DNA of 64,000 bases from assembly GCF_051020975.1 (NCBI RefSeq), contig NC_135037.1:5828001-5892000 (forward strand), given 5' to 3'. Shown here piece by piece: positions 48,501 to 59,334 of this stretch. Under the pieces are notes generated by a model that worked only from the letters and a program-made list of their open reading frames with translations, searched no databases and was not told the DNA's origin. This DNA comes from Osmia lignaria lignaria (lineage: Eukaryota > Arthropoda > Insecta > Hymenoptera > Megachilidae). The position numbers and the translations under genes are program-made. Position 1 is the stretch's first letter; every line of letters starts with the position of its first letter.

Positions 48501-50204
48501 CAATTATTCTATAATTTACCCAATATTTTATTCAAAGTATCTTTTCGTTGCTGAATGCAGTTGTTATGCACTCCAATAAAAAGTTTCCTAAGTTCGGTTA
48601 ATGGGCCGAAACAGCGGTCCAGTCAGTACGATCTCGTCTCATTTTCACCCTTACTTCGTAGTTTGGCACACACATTTTGGCCCCGTTTCAATTATCCCGA
48701 TATTCCTCGGTACCGGCACTGTAATTGGCGTAATTGTATTTCTAACGACCGACAAGGATCGCATACCAAAGTATCATAACGTGAGTACCTTTTCTGCTTT
48801 TTCTGCGATTTACAGCAACCGTTCCTATTCGGTGGTGTTCTCTCTTTTTTTTATCTCTCTACAGCCGTTTGCTTGTAACTGCTGGCGACAAATTAATTGC
48901 AGGTTTTTGCATTTCTCGGCTTCTTGACTGCCATGATGATGGTTTATTTGATAGCTGGCGAAGTGGTGGCTGTTCTTCAATGTGTAGGATACGCTTTCAG
49001 TATATCGGATGCCATGTTAGGTATTACACTTCTTGCATGGGGTAACAGTGTAGGAGGTAAGTAATTAACTCTTTTAATACACTCCTTTATGTTAAATAAT
49101 GTTTCCGTACGTTTGTATATTAAAGCAATGCTTTTTATTAAACTCGATTTACAACACAACATCTTTATTAATAGTCACATTGCATTTATACCATTTGCAA
49201 ACCTAAACCCCTTTGCTTATGATCGCCTGCAGTATACTATAATCACTTCATGGAAATCGACCATGGTCGCCCTTAGTGACGAAAGGATTAACTACTGCTG
49301 CTGCATAATTCGAATGTAATCTGTACTTTGTTACGAAGCCTCCTTCTATCAGGTTATTGCATTTCAAATGGTCAATTGCATTTCTAAACATAGAAAGCTT
49401 GACATAATTCGTAGATAATAGAGGCACCGCAAAATACCACTTATGGTGTATCAATTTAAAGTTTGATGAAGATGGCTATATTAATAATATTTATTAGAAA
49501 TTAAATAATATCAAATAATTGTATATATATTTTTACATATTTGTTTCATATTAAAATATCAGACTCATGTTTCTGAATATTACATCTCTGACGATTCTCG
49601 AACCCTCGGCTAATTCAATTGTTCAATTCCTCCCTTGCACGCTTCCATCATTTCTGCCTAGCACACGAGATCGTTTTATTAAAGATAAATGAAAGAAGGA
49701 GGCTTTATACCACTCATCCCGTCGCGAATAATTTAAAAGGGAATTATGAGAAGGGAGCAACCCCTGCTTCGGTACCATTCATCCAGGCAATTCATCTTAC
49801 TGTTAATCATCACTAATATCACTGGAAATTTCTTTATAGATATGATATCAAATCTCGCCATAGCTAAACGAGGATTTCCTCGGATGGGATACGCAGCTTG
49901 TTTCGGTGGTCCAATGTTCAATACACTATTGGGATTGGGTCTAACATATGGAAGAGCTGCCGTTAATTATCCAAACTTATACACAAAAATGAGAATGAGC
50001 GACATGGCACCTGGTTGCATAGCTTTCCTTCTATGTTCATTATTAGTAACTATTATTTATTTAAATATTACTGGAGCTATCGCACGAAGATCATATGGTT
50101 ATACATTGTATTGTATTTATTTCTCGTTTATGATGATTCAATTTCTTAGTGAATTTAAAGTGATTCATCCTCTCGGTACTGATCATCGTCCGACAGAAGA
50201 TTGA
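42503..50204 (+). CDS. NCLX: Mitochondrial sodium/calcium exchanger (NCLX, SLC8B1 family), nine coding exons
   Basis: Predicted join: 42503-42520, 42713-42930, 44518-44843, 46719-46799, 47252-47371, 47565-47891, 48662-48780, 48903-49056, 49840-50204. The nine exons total 1728 nt with stop (575 aa); human NCLX has about 584. All introns are GT-AG and phases agree at every junction. Order: Cys-rich N-terminus (C9, C21, C30, C44), first membrane segment about 51-73, alpha-1 repeat with GNGAPDIF at 106-113, an acidic/proline-rich central loop about 205-290, second membrane half, and alpha-2 repeat with GNSVGD at 450-455 followed by CFGG. In this family the protein exports Ca2+ from the mitochondrial matrix in exchange for Na+ (or Li+); the Asn/Asp of the alpha repeats bind the ions. 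No mitochondrial presequence is visible, so the N-terminus may be incomplete. A plasma-membrane or other exchanger role, known for divergent insect paralogues, cannot be excluded. No neighbouring gene is recognised. Confidence 0.93.
42713..42930 (+). CDS. NCLX: NCLX coding exon 2 (N-terminal Cys region and first membrane segment)
   Basis: Residues 7-78 plus two bases of F79. The acceptor is TTTATTTAG and the donor TT|GTAAGT. It encodes the conserved CEWV...DC pattern found just before the first helix of NCLX proteins (human CDWVRRTPDC). A strongly hydrophobic run at about residues 51-73 follows. Confidence 0.92.
43046..43189. repeat. Tandem duplication in NCLX intron 2 (period 79 bp)
   Basis: A unit of about 65 bp at 43046-43110 recurs at 43125-43189 with the same internal order: ATTATAAAAT, CAATAATTAATTTT, TTATTACT. 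It is non-coding and moderately diverged. Confidence 0.6.
44161..44193. repeat. Perfect 10-bp inverted repeat in NCLX intron 2
   Basis: GATCTACCTA and TAGGTAGATC are separated by a 13-nt AT-rich loop. They lie 325 bp before exon 3. The sequence could fold as a hairpin in the pre-mRNA; no function is known. Confidence 0.55.
44518..44843 (+). CDS. NCLX: NCLX coding exon 3 (alpha-1 repeat)
   Basis: Completes F79 and encodes residues 80-187. It begins FCPSL and contains the first ion-binding repeat, GNGAPDIF at 106-113, followed by a GAGVFVTT helix as in human GAGVLVTT. The acceptor is CTGTGCAG and the donor A|GTACGT. The reading frame continues to the left of the exon (an in-frame ATG at 44480), but that stretch is intron because the splice phases from exon 2 require entry at 44518. 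Confidence 0.96.
44894..45260. mobile_element. TTAA-flanked MITE in NCLX intron 3, GGGTAGTGGGCATT family, copy 2
   Basis: It is flanked by TTAA at 44890-44893 and 45261-45264. The ends GGGTAGTGGACAATTTT and (complement) GGGTAGTGGGCATTTTT match at 15 of 17. The inverted similarity reaches about 75 bp inward, so it could fold back on itself. It begins 51 bp after the exon 3 donor. It is related to 2314-2754. Confidence 0.8.
46719..46799 (+). CDS. NCLX: NCLX coding exon 4 (hydrophobic helix, start of the loop)
   Basis: Completes S188 and encodes residues 189-214, a hydrophobic helix (LILCYGLFIATVILMQM) ending in a charged stretch (HETREEKLK). The acceptor is AATTTCAG and the donor AAAA|GTGCGT. 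The length of 81 nt keeps phase 1 on both sides. An overlapping frame through the same DNA (46696-47013) is a shadow. Confidence 0.9.
47252..47371 (+). CDS. NCLX: NCLX coding exon 5 (central loop, first part)
   Basis: Completes T215 and encodes residues 216-254, a soluble, basic stretch ending RKRAFGLRTKL. This is part of the large hydrophilic loop between the two membrane halves. The acceptor is TTTTACAG and the donor G|GTACGA. Phase 1 on both sides matches its neighbours. Confidence 0.9.
47565..47891 (+). CDS. NCLX: NCLX coding exon 6 (loop and start of the second membrane half)
   Basis: Completes D255 and encodes residues 256-363. An acidic, proline-rich segment (PEEPEEIEDPNRPKG) leads into NPISKDDW and a membrane segment (SPVMLLLQLFIPLV), then LLNCFQL. 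This matches the human order NPLDYMKW, FLLLLTVPVV and PLNCLHL. The acceptor is TATTTCAG and the donor G|GTTAGT. Confidence 0.95.
48207..48411. repeat. Duplicated 59-bp unit in NCLX intron 6 (period 146 bp)
   Basis: Unit 48207-48265 and unit 48353-48411 share GGAAGGTCGGCGAC/TGAAGGTCGGCGAC and GGGACTTGGACTCTGTT/GGGACTTAGACTCTGTT at a constant offset of 146. The unit is GC-rich in an AT-rich intron. No coding role is apparent. Confidence 0.7.
48662..48780 (+). CDS. NCLX: NCLX coding exon 7 (membrane helix)
   Basis: Completes V364 and encodes residues 365-403 (WHTHFGPVSII onward, ending DRIPKYHN). The acceptor was chosen because it follows a long pyrimidine tract ending CTTCGTAG and gives a gap-free alignment length to human NCLX. 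The frame remains open further upstream, to a weaker AG at about 48594. The donor is AAC|GTGAGT. Confidence 0.87.
48903..49056 (+). CDS. NCLX: NCLX coding exon 8 (entry to the alpha-2 repeat)
   Basis: Residues 404-454 plus one base of D455. It contains the conserved SDAMLGITLLAWGNSVG, the first half of the second ion-binding motif (human SNTVLGLTLLAWGNSIG). The acceptor is AATTGCAG and the donor G|GTAAGT. The 122-bp intron before it is the shortest in the gene. Confidence 0.95.
49840..50204 (+). CDS. NCLX: NCLX coding exon 9 (alpha-2 repeat, C-terminus, stop)
   Basis: Completes D455 and encodes residues 456-575. It continues the alpha-2 repeat (DMISNLAIAKRGFPRMG, CFGG), then two or three further membrane segments, and ends with EFKVIHPLG, matching the human tail EFGVIHLKSM. 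The acceptor is TTTATAG. The frame is open back to 49746, but that part is intron. Human NCLX has Asp where this protein has N459 just after the motif. Confidence 0.96.
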
Positions 50205-50337
50205 ATTCAATTTTTTGAAAGATGAAAGACTAAATATAATTCGTTTCCACATTAATAACGTGATTTTAATGATTTGGATTTGTATTGTATAATTTATAAT
50301 GGTTCATGTCAGTTCAGAGAATGAGATTTAAACCAAC

Positions 50338-50343
50338 AATAAA
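50338..50343 (+). terminator. Polyadenylation signal AATAAA for NCLX
   Basis: A canonical AATAAA hexamer 134 bp after the NCLX stop, giving a predicted 3'UTR of about 150-170 nt. It is the first such hexamer downstream of the stop in this orientation. Confidence 0.6.
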
Positions 50344-50524
50344 TATCACAAATAATAATGTAATTCAAATATGTCAACATTTTTCATATTTCTTACGAAA
50401 ATGAGCTTCATTTATTCCTAGTGAGCGAATAACCTTATTTTCCTTGTACGTAGAAATACTCATTGTCAGAAAAAAGCTCTCTCTACCTTGCCTCTTATTG
50501 TTACCTTATCATGTACATTGAATA

Positions 50525-50612
50525 CAGTGGAATTCCTATTATCCGAAATAATAAAGAAGCATGACTGTTCGAATAATGGATTTTCCGAATAATACAACAC
50601 TCTTTTTCCCAA
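50525..50612. mobile_element. pogo/Tigger-like transposon end (remnant)
   Basis: It follows a TA dinucleotide, begins CAGTGGAATTCCTATTATCC, and repeats ATTATCCGAA, TTCGAATAATGGA and TTTCCGAATAATAC words. This matches the characteristic end layout of pogo/Tigger elements of the Tc1/mariner superfamily. No matching right end was found nearby, so it is a fragment. It lies about 180 bp beyond the NCLX polyadenylation signal. Confidence 0.5.
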
Positions 50613-52557
50613 CGTCGCTTGTTATATAAAATTTTAGAATAAGGTACTTCCGAACTAGTAACACGAACGAGTAATAATGAAAAAAAAAATGATATAGAAG
50701 TTGAAATTGTAGAATCCATTTGTTCTATATTTTGAAACTAATTAGTAGAAATTTTTCCAATATTTTTATTCAGTTAGGTTAATTGAAGTCCAGAATTTTT
50801 CTGTACACGATAAAACTATACATATACATATTAGTATTTCATACCATGTATTTCATAAAAACAGAACAGAGGTCGTATTACTGTTCTCCTGTGTTAATTA
50901 AGCAGCAGCATTTACTAGATACGTTTTCTTGTATGGATACGAGACTTAAAATGCGAGATAGGTAACGTCGAGATCAGCACTGGTATTAACGTCTAATCTC
51001 TGGTCGTCTTATCTAGCCTCAGTGGATTTTCCAGAGCGCGAAAGAGGAAAAAAAAAGAGAAAAGAGAAAAAACCGCGTTGAAGGGGTAGAACGGTCGACC
51101 AAAATGGTGGGCAATTTGTAAGCGTGCAAGTTAACGAACCCATTCACCGAAACGGCTATTCGTCTTTCCGCTAATGCAATCAGCACATTTCGCGCGTACT
51201 TTTGCATTCGTTCTTGGCTGTGAAAGAGCACAGGAACGCTTCTATTCCACTAATTATCCGTGAAATTAAAGAAACGTCTCCCTGTTCGAGTTGATGTCAG
51301 GCAAGCCTGCAACCAGATAATTAACCATATTTCACGAACGGACGACCTCATTATGGATAGCTTGAAGCAAGCTTGTATTGTTCCGTCGTTAACCCCTTCA
51401 TTTCCGTCTATGCCGAGAATTTCGACGTCTCGGGCTAGTGTGTGAGTTCCGCTCTGAATGCCACCAGCTAATTACCGAATATGACATATGCACAAGTGTT
51501 CTATGATCAGTCAAAGGACCCCGAGTATTTCTATGCTCTGCTCTTATTCCCGACATTTATCGTGTGAATTTTTAATATCTAAACATGTGACACATTCAGT
51601 GTCGCTTGAAAGTTAATGTTCATGATAAATATTTAAAAACAAATCCTTTCCTTTCGTTAAAAAAATAATAACAATCAATCAAATCAAAATGAATAAATAG
51701 AATAACAATTTGATTGAAATAATATCCAGAGAATAGAACACGTAATTAACATCGTAAAATGCTTGAAACATTTCAAACATAATTAGTATCGAAAATCGAT
51801 AGGGAAAAAACAATTCATGTAATTAAAGAGCGAATGAAAAGGAGAAAAAAGTAAATTTTGACGCTATGATCAGTGTGCTTGGAAAATTTTGAGCTTAATT
51901 TCAGCAGTACTGTTCGTACCGTGTGGAATTTCGAAACAAAACGTGTGAAAAAACGAGCATAACAGGGAGCACAGTTACGTTAACTTGTACTCGCACTCTT
52001 TTAGAACAAAACTTGTCGAGTCTTTTCAGCAAATAAGCTTCATTAAAATCATTCGCAAAAAATTTGAAATAAACTATTTTCAAATAAAAAGTGATCAAAT
52101 TTGATATTTAAATATTTCATGCAATAAAATTGTTAACATAGAATTTTCTTTCTCAATGGAAATATATCTCGTTCAAAGAATCGGATGGACAAAAATTAGT
52201 TCACGAAATAGCTCGTCTTTAAATGCAAAGGAGTTAGCGCATAAAAATACAAACAACCCCGTATCGTTTCAGTCCATTTGTTTTACACAATAGGGGCTGG
52301 AGAAAGCATAAAATATGCGACTCACCGATCGTTGACTTGCACTACTGCAGTTGCATCTTGAAGATTGCATCAAGACAGTTCACTACTCCCTTTTACATCA
52401 CCTTTCCACTGAAAATCAAAAAGACATAATTCAAATGACACCACTTCTTGTTTATCATAACAAAGTCAACATAATTATATGAGACACTTAGAATACGTTC
52501 ATGCAAAATTATGTGTGAAATACACTGATATAAGAAAATTATAATCATATTAGCAAA
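50613..52557. other. Non-coding downstream of NCLX; one exon-like minus-strand segment
   Basis: Mostly AT-rich. The segment 52326-52408 on the minus strand is bounded by a good acceptor (GATTTTCAG) and a good donor (CG|GTGAGT) and is described in the findings. Nothing else was recognised. Confidence 0.4.
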
Positions 52558-52559
52558 TA

Positions 52560-52909
52560 CAGTGAGTGTAAAAAGTGTATGTTCTTAGATAAAAAGTCGC
52601 GATTTTTGGAAATTTTAATTACTTGTAACTTCTAAGTGCATTAACATCCGATCTTGATGAAATTTTCAGCATACACATAACTTATTTGAATCTACAAAAG
52701 ACATATTTTCAATTTTCATTATAGGCTAACATAAAAGGGTTAAAAAATTACCCTTCACGATTTCAACAAATTGTAATTTTTTAAAACGGCAAAAGCACAT
52801 ATCTTAGTAAATTAATTTGTATATTCTCAAAAAACCTCAAGTCATTTAGTCCAACATTAAATGAGTTATTCTGTTTTAAACGGTGTCTAAACATCTTTTA
52901 CACTCACTG
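52560..52909. mobile_element. Tc1/mariner-like MITE
   Basis: The perfect 14-bp inverted termini are CAGTGAGTGTAAAA at the left and TTTTACACTCACTG at the right. TA flanks both sides (52558-52559 and 52910-52911). The 350-bp body has no transposase. The interior has an AAGGGTTAAAAAATTACCCTT-like palindrome near 52735. Confidence 0.8.
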
Positions 52910-52911
52910 TA

Positions 52912-53583
52912 CGTACATAACTGTCTCATAAAGTCTCATAAAATATTTTCGTACACATGCAAAACACTTATGAGAAACCACACCATAAAAACATTAACAC
53001 ACCCTCGTATATATATATGTAATAATACACCGACACCTCGGTAACACACAACCACATAAGACAAGAAACGAGTTATTAACTTGTACCGTTATGCGATTAG
53101 CAAGTTGATGCCAACTCCGAGGCGGCTGTTACGAGACTGATTAATTTCAACCGACTGAAGTTCAAGTGGTGTTATAATAACAAGAGCAGTTCAGTTGCCT
53201 ATTATTGACATCTCCCGGCAACTGTTTACATACGGATCAAAAGTTTTTCTATCAAAGTTTCGGAAACCAGCTCGCATAATTAAATATCTCTGGCGTTAGC
53301 AGACGTTGAATGTTACGGTCTGGGATATCGTCGGTGGGTTAAATAATTTAGTCGTTTGTCTAGTGAATCTCTTTATTCTCGATACTGTCTCGAGGAAGGT
53401 TCAAGCACGAATGAATGTATCGTCGCGCTTCGACACGGCTGCCGCCGCTCGCTATTAATCCGAATGTTTGGGCTAAGGGATTATCCCTGCTTCAAGTACA
53501 ATGCCAACTCTGCCGGTTTCGCCGGTAGCTTAGCGGCTCCGGAAAGATTTCTCTTTCCGTATACGCATTAACCTTTATGAACT
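52912..53583. other. Non-coding, GC-rich after about 53090
   Basis: A 72-codon frame at 53356-53571 shows no recognised motif. The composition shift continues into the hairpin cluster that follows. Confidence 0.4.
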
Positions 53584-53678
53584 CAGGAGCCTGCTCCTGG
53601 CGAGGTCGGAAACGGCCTCAGGTCGACACCTGTGTCAACCCTAGGGGACTTAACGGCCACAGAAAACTCTAGGGTTTT
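53584..53678 (+). other. Cluster of four consecutive hairpins in GC-rich DNA
   Basis: Hairpin 1: CAGGAG-CCTG-CTCCTG (53584-53599). Hairpin 2: GAGGTCG-GAAA-CGGCCTC (53602-53619), with one T-G wobble and a GNRA-type loop. Hairpin 3: CAGGT-CGAC-ACCTG (53619-53632). Hairpin 4: AACCCTAG at 53637-53644 pairs with CTAGGGTT at 53669-53676, extendable by two pairs. The strand of any transcript is unknown. It could be a structured RNA, part of a retroelement or SINE, or chance. Confidence 0.45.
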
Positions 53679-56600
53679 CCGCGGACGCTGGGCTACACCG
53701 TTGAAAGTTGGCACGCTTCTCTGTCTTTTATCGGTTCATCCCATAAATGATCAAACACTCGTGTTTCCAGCCGTCCTCGAATCATACTCATAATCATTTA
53801 CATTTTTTTCTACATTTAATTTCACAAAGGTAAAGCAAACAAAGTTAAATCTACGATGGAAAAATGGCACACCATCGTAAATTTCACATTTCATGATTTA
53901 CAACACCACCCTATATTAAGTTGTACAAATCAAGCAGATTAAACTTTTATTACAATTAAATTCAATGAAATACCAAGTTGTGCAAACCAAACAAAATATC
54001 ATTTTCCAAACAAAATTTAACAAATTAAATTGCGTTCACGCGTTACATTGAAGTTCGATGAATCACGTTCGTTTGATCGTAAATATTCACCGATGCGTTA
54101 TCTGCATCTCCCGTTCATTCGCAAACAATTTCACCGACAGCTCCCGACTGAAGTAAAGGTTAATCCCGTCCTTTGACCCTTATCGGCCAAGACCGTTGCT
54201 GTTTGTCATTCGTTCAATTTTAGTCCGATAACATCGTGCTTGCAGATCCATTAGGCACCACGTCAAACATCCTTGATTCTACCATTTGATAAGGCGTATT
54301 GCGTGCACCTATCTCTCCGTAATGTCAAACCATCATCAGTGAATCATTTTATTCGCTTCTTCCTCCTGAGACTGGTGGTTCGTTAAAACTTATCATAAAT
54401 TGGTCGCGTCCTTGATAATGAACATTTTGATGAATATGGAAACCGGAGCTTAGCGTTCAAGGCGACTGATAAATATTCAATGGCAGGGTACATTATCATT
54501 CAAAAGTCCTAGGATACTTATGATCTTTAACAAAAATCACAGACACTTTTTTAATGACAAGAATTACAAATTTGTCGGCGAATATAGAGGCAAAATCCAG
54601 TTATAAAAATGTCTCATTCAGAATTGATCAAATTTGGTAAATTTCGAGTATAAATAAAAGTGAACTAATTGTTCCTGAAATTTTTATGCTCGTTATTTGA
54701 AGGAACATTTCACTGATTAATTTTGTATTGTTTTATTCGTGAATTCAATTGTTAAAGTGCATTCACTATTTCATACCTGATTGGATTCGATGGTGAGCGA
54801 GTACACAAAAATAAAGCATTCGATAGCCATAAACTTGAAAATATTTTATAATCCCCAGAGTGTCAACAGGGAGCAAGAAATGTAGCGATAAATTTTCATC
54901 GGTAAACACCTTGAGATATCGAGGTGCTTTTCGAACGACAGTTTATTGCAATACTAGAAATTTACAGTTCTCTATATCTCTTAAAGTATTCGAAGAGGGA
55001 AATGGCTGCGAATATGGCCGTTTACACGTGTAAAAGACACGTACGGAATGGGCTCCGGCGGCGCAGATTTCTGGAAATAGACGGTAACATTAACGCTGAT
55101 TCACCGCTTTCATAGGCCTAGACATTTTATCTTTTATGGTATATGTATAGAGATATTGCCAAGGCATTGTTCCCAGCCAGGCTGTTCAACGCGTGTGCCA
55201 ACAGAGCCCCTCATTGTCTCCGGCCAAAAGTTTAATTCCCAACTACCTCTGCCATCCATTCCATTCTTCCGACCTACCAGAATGCCGATAGGACAATGAA
55301 CCAAGATGACTTGTTAGCAGTGAGGTTTCGTTACCACAGAAATCCTCGATGATGCTGCCTAGTTTTTATTACAACCCCTCAAACCAGGGGCTTTCTGTCA
55401 CTCGAATCTTAAGAAGCAGTCTTTTCTGTTGAAGGAGATTGTACTTTTTAATGAATGCCATTTCTTCAGACATTGAGAGCATTTTAAAAAGGATGTCTTC
55501 AATTTTTAGTTTTAATTAAATAACTGAACATGTTTCCCTGTCTGTTTTATACAATCCATGCATGTTTATGTGGTCGTGATTTCACAGATATTAATAATTC
55601 AGACAGGTAATAATTAATATAATAGAAAGGATAGCAGATAAGCCATGGTATTGTTCATAATTGAAATTCATGATATTATTCAAGAACACGGGCAGAAGTT
55701 ATTTATAGGGAAACTGGTTGTTAGTTAATTGCATAAGTATGTATGGAATCTATACCTAATAAATATCAAAGCAAAGACCATTCAAATCAATAATTTTCTG
55801 CCATATTTTTGGTGATCCTTTGATCCAGAATTCGGACAGTTTTGAATCAAGAATTAAACTTAAAATTAATGCAATGTTTCATGAACTTGATGTATATCGA
55901 ATTTATTAACTTCCTTAAAACTTAACTTAATAAAACGTTAGTTTCAAAAATTCTATGATTAGAAAATACATAGTAAAATAACAATTTCCTTCCATTTGAA
56001 ATAATTTCCAAGAGAAAAATGAGTTCTATGTAGAATTTTGCTTACAGGTGACGACATTTTTCAATATCGGAGCGACCGAGTGTTCTATTATTTCACGCAT
56101 GACGTAAACAGAAAATAACACTTTCCGAATATCAGGCAAATAAATTCGCAGCAGTCGACTGCGAATCTATTGCATTTCCCGCATCGATAGTGCGCAGAGA
56201 TGCAAGCGGAATGAATAATTTTATGTCGCGAGTGCATAAAACGTTAGCTCATGGGCCGCAATTAATTGCAAGCCCCCTCGCGCAACATGGTGGAATCGGT
56301 CGAAAAATGTAGCGGTCGCTGGGAGCCCGGTACCATGCCATTACGTTCAATTGAATTTAATTATATATAAAATACTCCGCGTGATACGTTACGCTCAGCC
56401 AGACGTAGCATGAAAATATATTTTCCTAACTGCATTAAATTGGCAATTTCGGCAGCGACCAAAAACCACGCTGGAGATTCGCGTCGAATCGATTGCGCTA
56501 TGTTCCGTACATCGCGGCCGAATACTGGATCGTTGCCCGCGCGTCGACCATTTTATAGGCAAATCTACGTTTTCTCTCGACCTAGCCAAAAACTTCCTTT

Positions 56601-59237
56601 AGTTCGATCCCTTTATTTTCAAATGTATACGACGGGATGTCTAACCGACCCAGGAAATCTTACATTTTTTACGCGCGCTTCCTGTTCTTTCATAGCAACC
56701 CTTGAAACGTAGCATAAATTTTGCTTTACTTTTCCTGTTTGAACCTTTCGTGTTGTATCTAACGAAATTGATATTCTTATGAATTTTTTCATTTTCTTTT
56801 TTTAAAATTGTTGTTTCAACGAAACGATGATATAACACGTATTACGTGCATTGTCATCGGGCGTTATACTTTTGGAGGAATGTGCCTGTTGGACAAAATC
56901 CCGGTGCTGAGAACACAGTAAGGAACGCACGCACGTGTTTCCCTTTTATCGGATGCACACGTGCGGAGAAAAGTCGAGGTAAGGGGCAATGTGCATAAGT
57001 ATCTCCGGCTTTTCCATGTGAATACGGTGAATGACCGTTAGAAGGGAAGGCAATATCGAAGTTAGCTGACGTGGCGGTCGAAAAGGCTCGCCTCCGCTTT
57101 CTGCAGCCACGTCCGGTTCACCCCTTTCACGTGGCTAGATCTATCGTTCTATTCTTCCGGCTTGTTAATGTTCAATATCGCCGATATTCGCTGTCCTTTT
57201 AAGAACGTATGCAAGTATGCAGGATAGCAATCTGAAGAATTTTGTCCATCGACGTTGGGCAACCGTTGTTCTTTGACTCATCAATTGTTCAAAGACTCGG
57301 TTATTTGACAAATATAATTTATCTGCTATCCCCACTGATATTTTGCAGTCGTTCAAAGTTATGTGTCCAATTCTATTTAACAATAAGTTTAAAATTCTGT
57401 TGTGTTAAAAATTTTAATCCTTAAGTAATGATGCGCTCCTTTCCTTGTAAAACAGATTTAATATTTAAACAATATAATATTTTTCACGGTAGACGGCAGG
57501 AGAAATTCTTGTTGGCTGACTCATAACGTGACGCCTGCACTAAAAGGTGTTGTATTTTTCATGCGAAAAATACTGGGACATTATTTTTTTTTTCCTAAAA
57601 ATATCTCACGTAAATAAGGGCGCGAAAAATATATGCGGAAGTACGGTACAATATTGGTCAAAAGTTTCTTGCGTTTAAATAAAATGAATCAGGATATTAC
57701 ATTTTTATACAGACAACAGCTACTTGTTAACATTATAATTTGATTGTGAGAAATTAAACGTTTACATCCTTTCAAATCTAAAAAATAGTTTCAACAAATT
57801 TGGACAAAATTTATCTAGGAAGAACTTGAAGAAGTTGTCTTGTTATCAAACTTCTGTCTACCACCTGAAACAAGGCAAACATCGTAGATGTGCAGCGGAA
57901 AAAGATGTTAAGGACACTGTGAAAAATAAGACGTGATGTACTTACATCGGTGATTTTAAGTTACTTAAAACAATTTATGAACAACTTTCAAATAATTAAA
58001 AAAAATTAACTTTTGTGGAAACGTACAATGCTCAATAATGTAAAATCAATGAAGCCACCATCAACCAATAAAATATTGATATTAAGTTTTTGTATTTGCC
58101 AAATAATTTTTGTATCTAACACGTACTATGTTGTTAAGTTAATTATGGTTTCAAAGTTTATAGTAGAATGTATTGATTTGAACAAGTACTTCAGACGAAG
58201 AAGACATTAACCGAAGTTGGCACGAAAAAGGCTAGACAGGAATTTCTCGATAGTTGCCGGGCACGAATCCAGTTTCTACCCTAAAAGGGTTCGTGTCTAA
58301 TATATTCACCCTTGTTTTTCATATGTTTATCGAATGTTCTTTTGGAAAGGAATATTCGAATCTATAGAAGAAGATACCCAGCACCATATATTTTATAACA
58401 GATCGGACATCTATTACATCTAAATAATATTACCGTTATTAATCATGTTTCTGTAATTTATTCCATCATCTCGCCCTATTATTTCACGAATTGCTTTATT
58501 TTAATTAAACCCGGTTTAATTTGATTTCATAACAGTACAATCGACGTTCCGTCGACTCTTTAGTACACGTGCGCTTCCGGCAAACGACACATATGTGCGC
58601 TTTTCCTTGCTATGCAGTTAGGTGTCGCGGAAATACAATCTGCAAACGTTAACAACATTTTGTTAATATTCATCGATAAACCATGCACAGTTAATCACGC
58701 GAAGTAGAACAGTCAACAATCTCATGTATAAAGATGAAATTATTTTTATCCCTTCCTCGCGATTCCAATTTCACTTCCCAAGAGGATTGTACCATTGAAA
58801 AGTTCAGCAGTTGTTAGTAATCACTAGTATATTATACCCGTCGCATTTTCATGGATCAATAAAAAGCTCGCTAAGAAAGATGTTATTTCCGTTGTTTCTT
58901 ACGACAACAATATCGAACATCCGATACTTCGATTCGATGTCCGATACCATAGCTAAATAAACTGCATTGGCTCACAGCTTCGATATTACTTTCGGTGAAC
59001 TTCCGTCATTAATTCGGTCAGCTTTAAAAGAAACCTTGAAAGCAATATCTGTCTTAAAACGAACCCCCTGAGCCTTCCAATAGATCTCTGTAAACTGTTC
59101 CATCCAACTAGAAAGTGCTCTCAATTCTACTTCGAATCTAAGAATCGTAGGTACTTTTTACACGCACTCACATATATATATACGTATATGTTGAAAAGTA
59201 CAATGTAGCTCAGAATTCTTTTTAATATAAAATAAAA
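53679..59237. other. Non-coding; GC-rich at about 56140-56720 and 56860-57180
   Basis: No exon was recognised. The palindrome GCAATTAATTGC lies at 56258-56269. A small hairpin (GGCACGAATCC with GGGTTCGTGTC) lies near 58259-58300. Confidence 0.4.
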
Positions 59238-59241
59238 TTAA

Positions 59242-59330
59242 CCCTTTGCACTTTGATGGAGAGCGAGACTCACCATGCTATATCTATATATTTTTCCTTC
59301 ATGGGAAAAAAGCTTGAGGAGTGCAAAAGA
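59242..59330. mobile_element. Short TTAA-flanked MITE with CCCTTTGCACT ends
   Basis: TTAA flanks at 59238-59241 and 59331-59334. The left end CCCTTTGCACT and the complement of the right end, TCTTTTGCACT, match at 9 of 11. It is 89 bp long. CCC-starting termini and TTAA duplication fit the piggyBac superfamily. Confidence 0.65.
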
Positions 59331-59334
59331 TTAA

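Noticed and set aside
48594..48661. Longer version of NCLX exon 7 starting at an upstream AG
   Set aside because: The upstream AG has a weak pyrimidine tract and would insert about 22 residues absent from the human protein; the AG ending at 48661 fits better.
49746..49839. Open frame before NCLX exon 9 with its own ATG
   Set aside because: The D455 codon is completed only if splicing enters at 49840, restoring the conserved GNSVGD motif.
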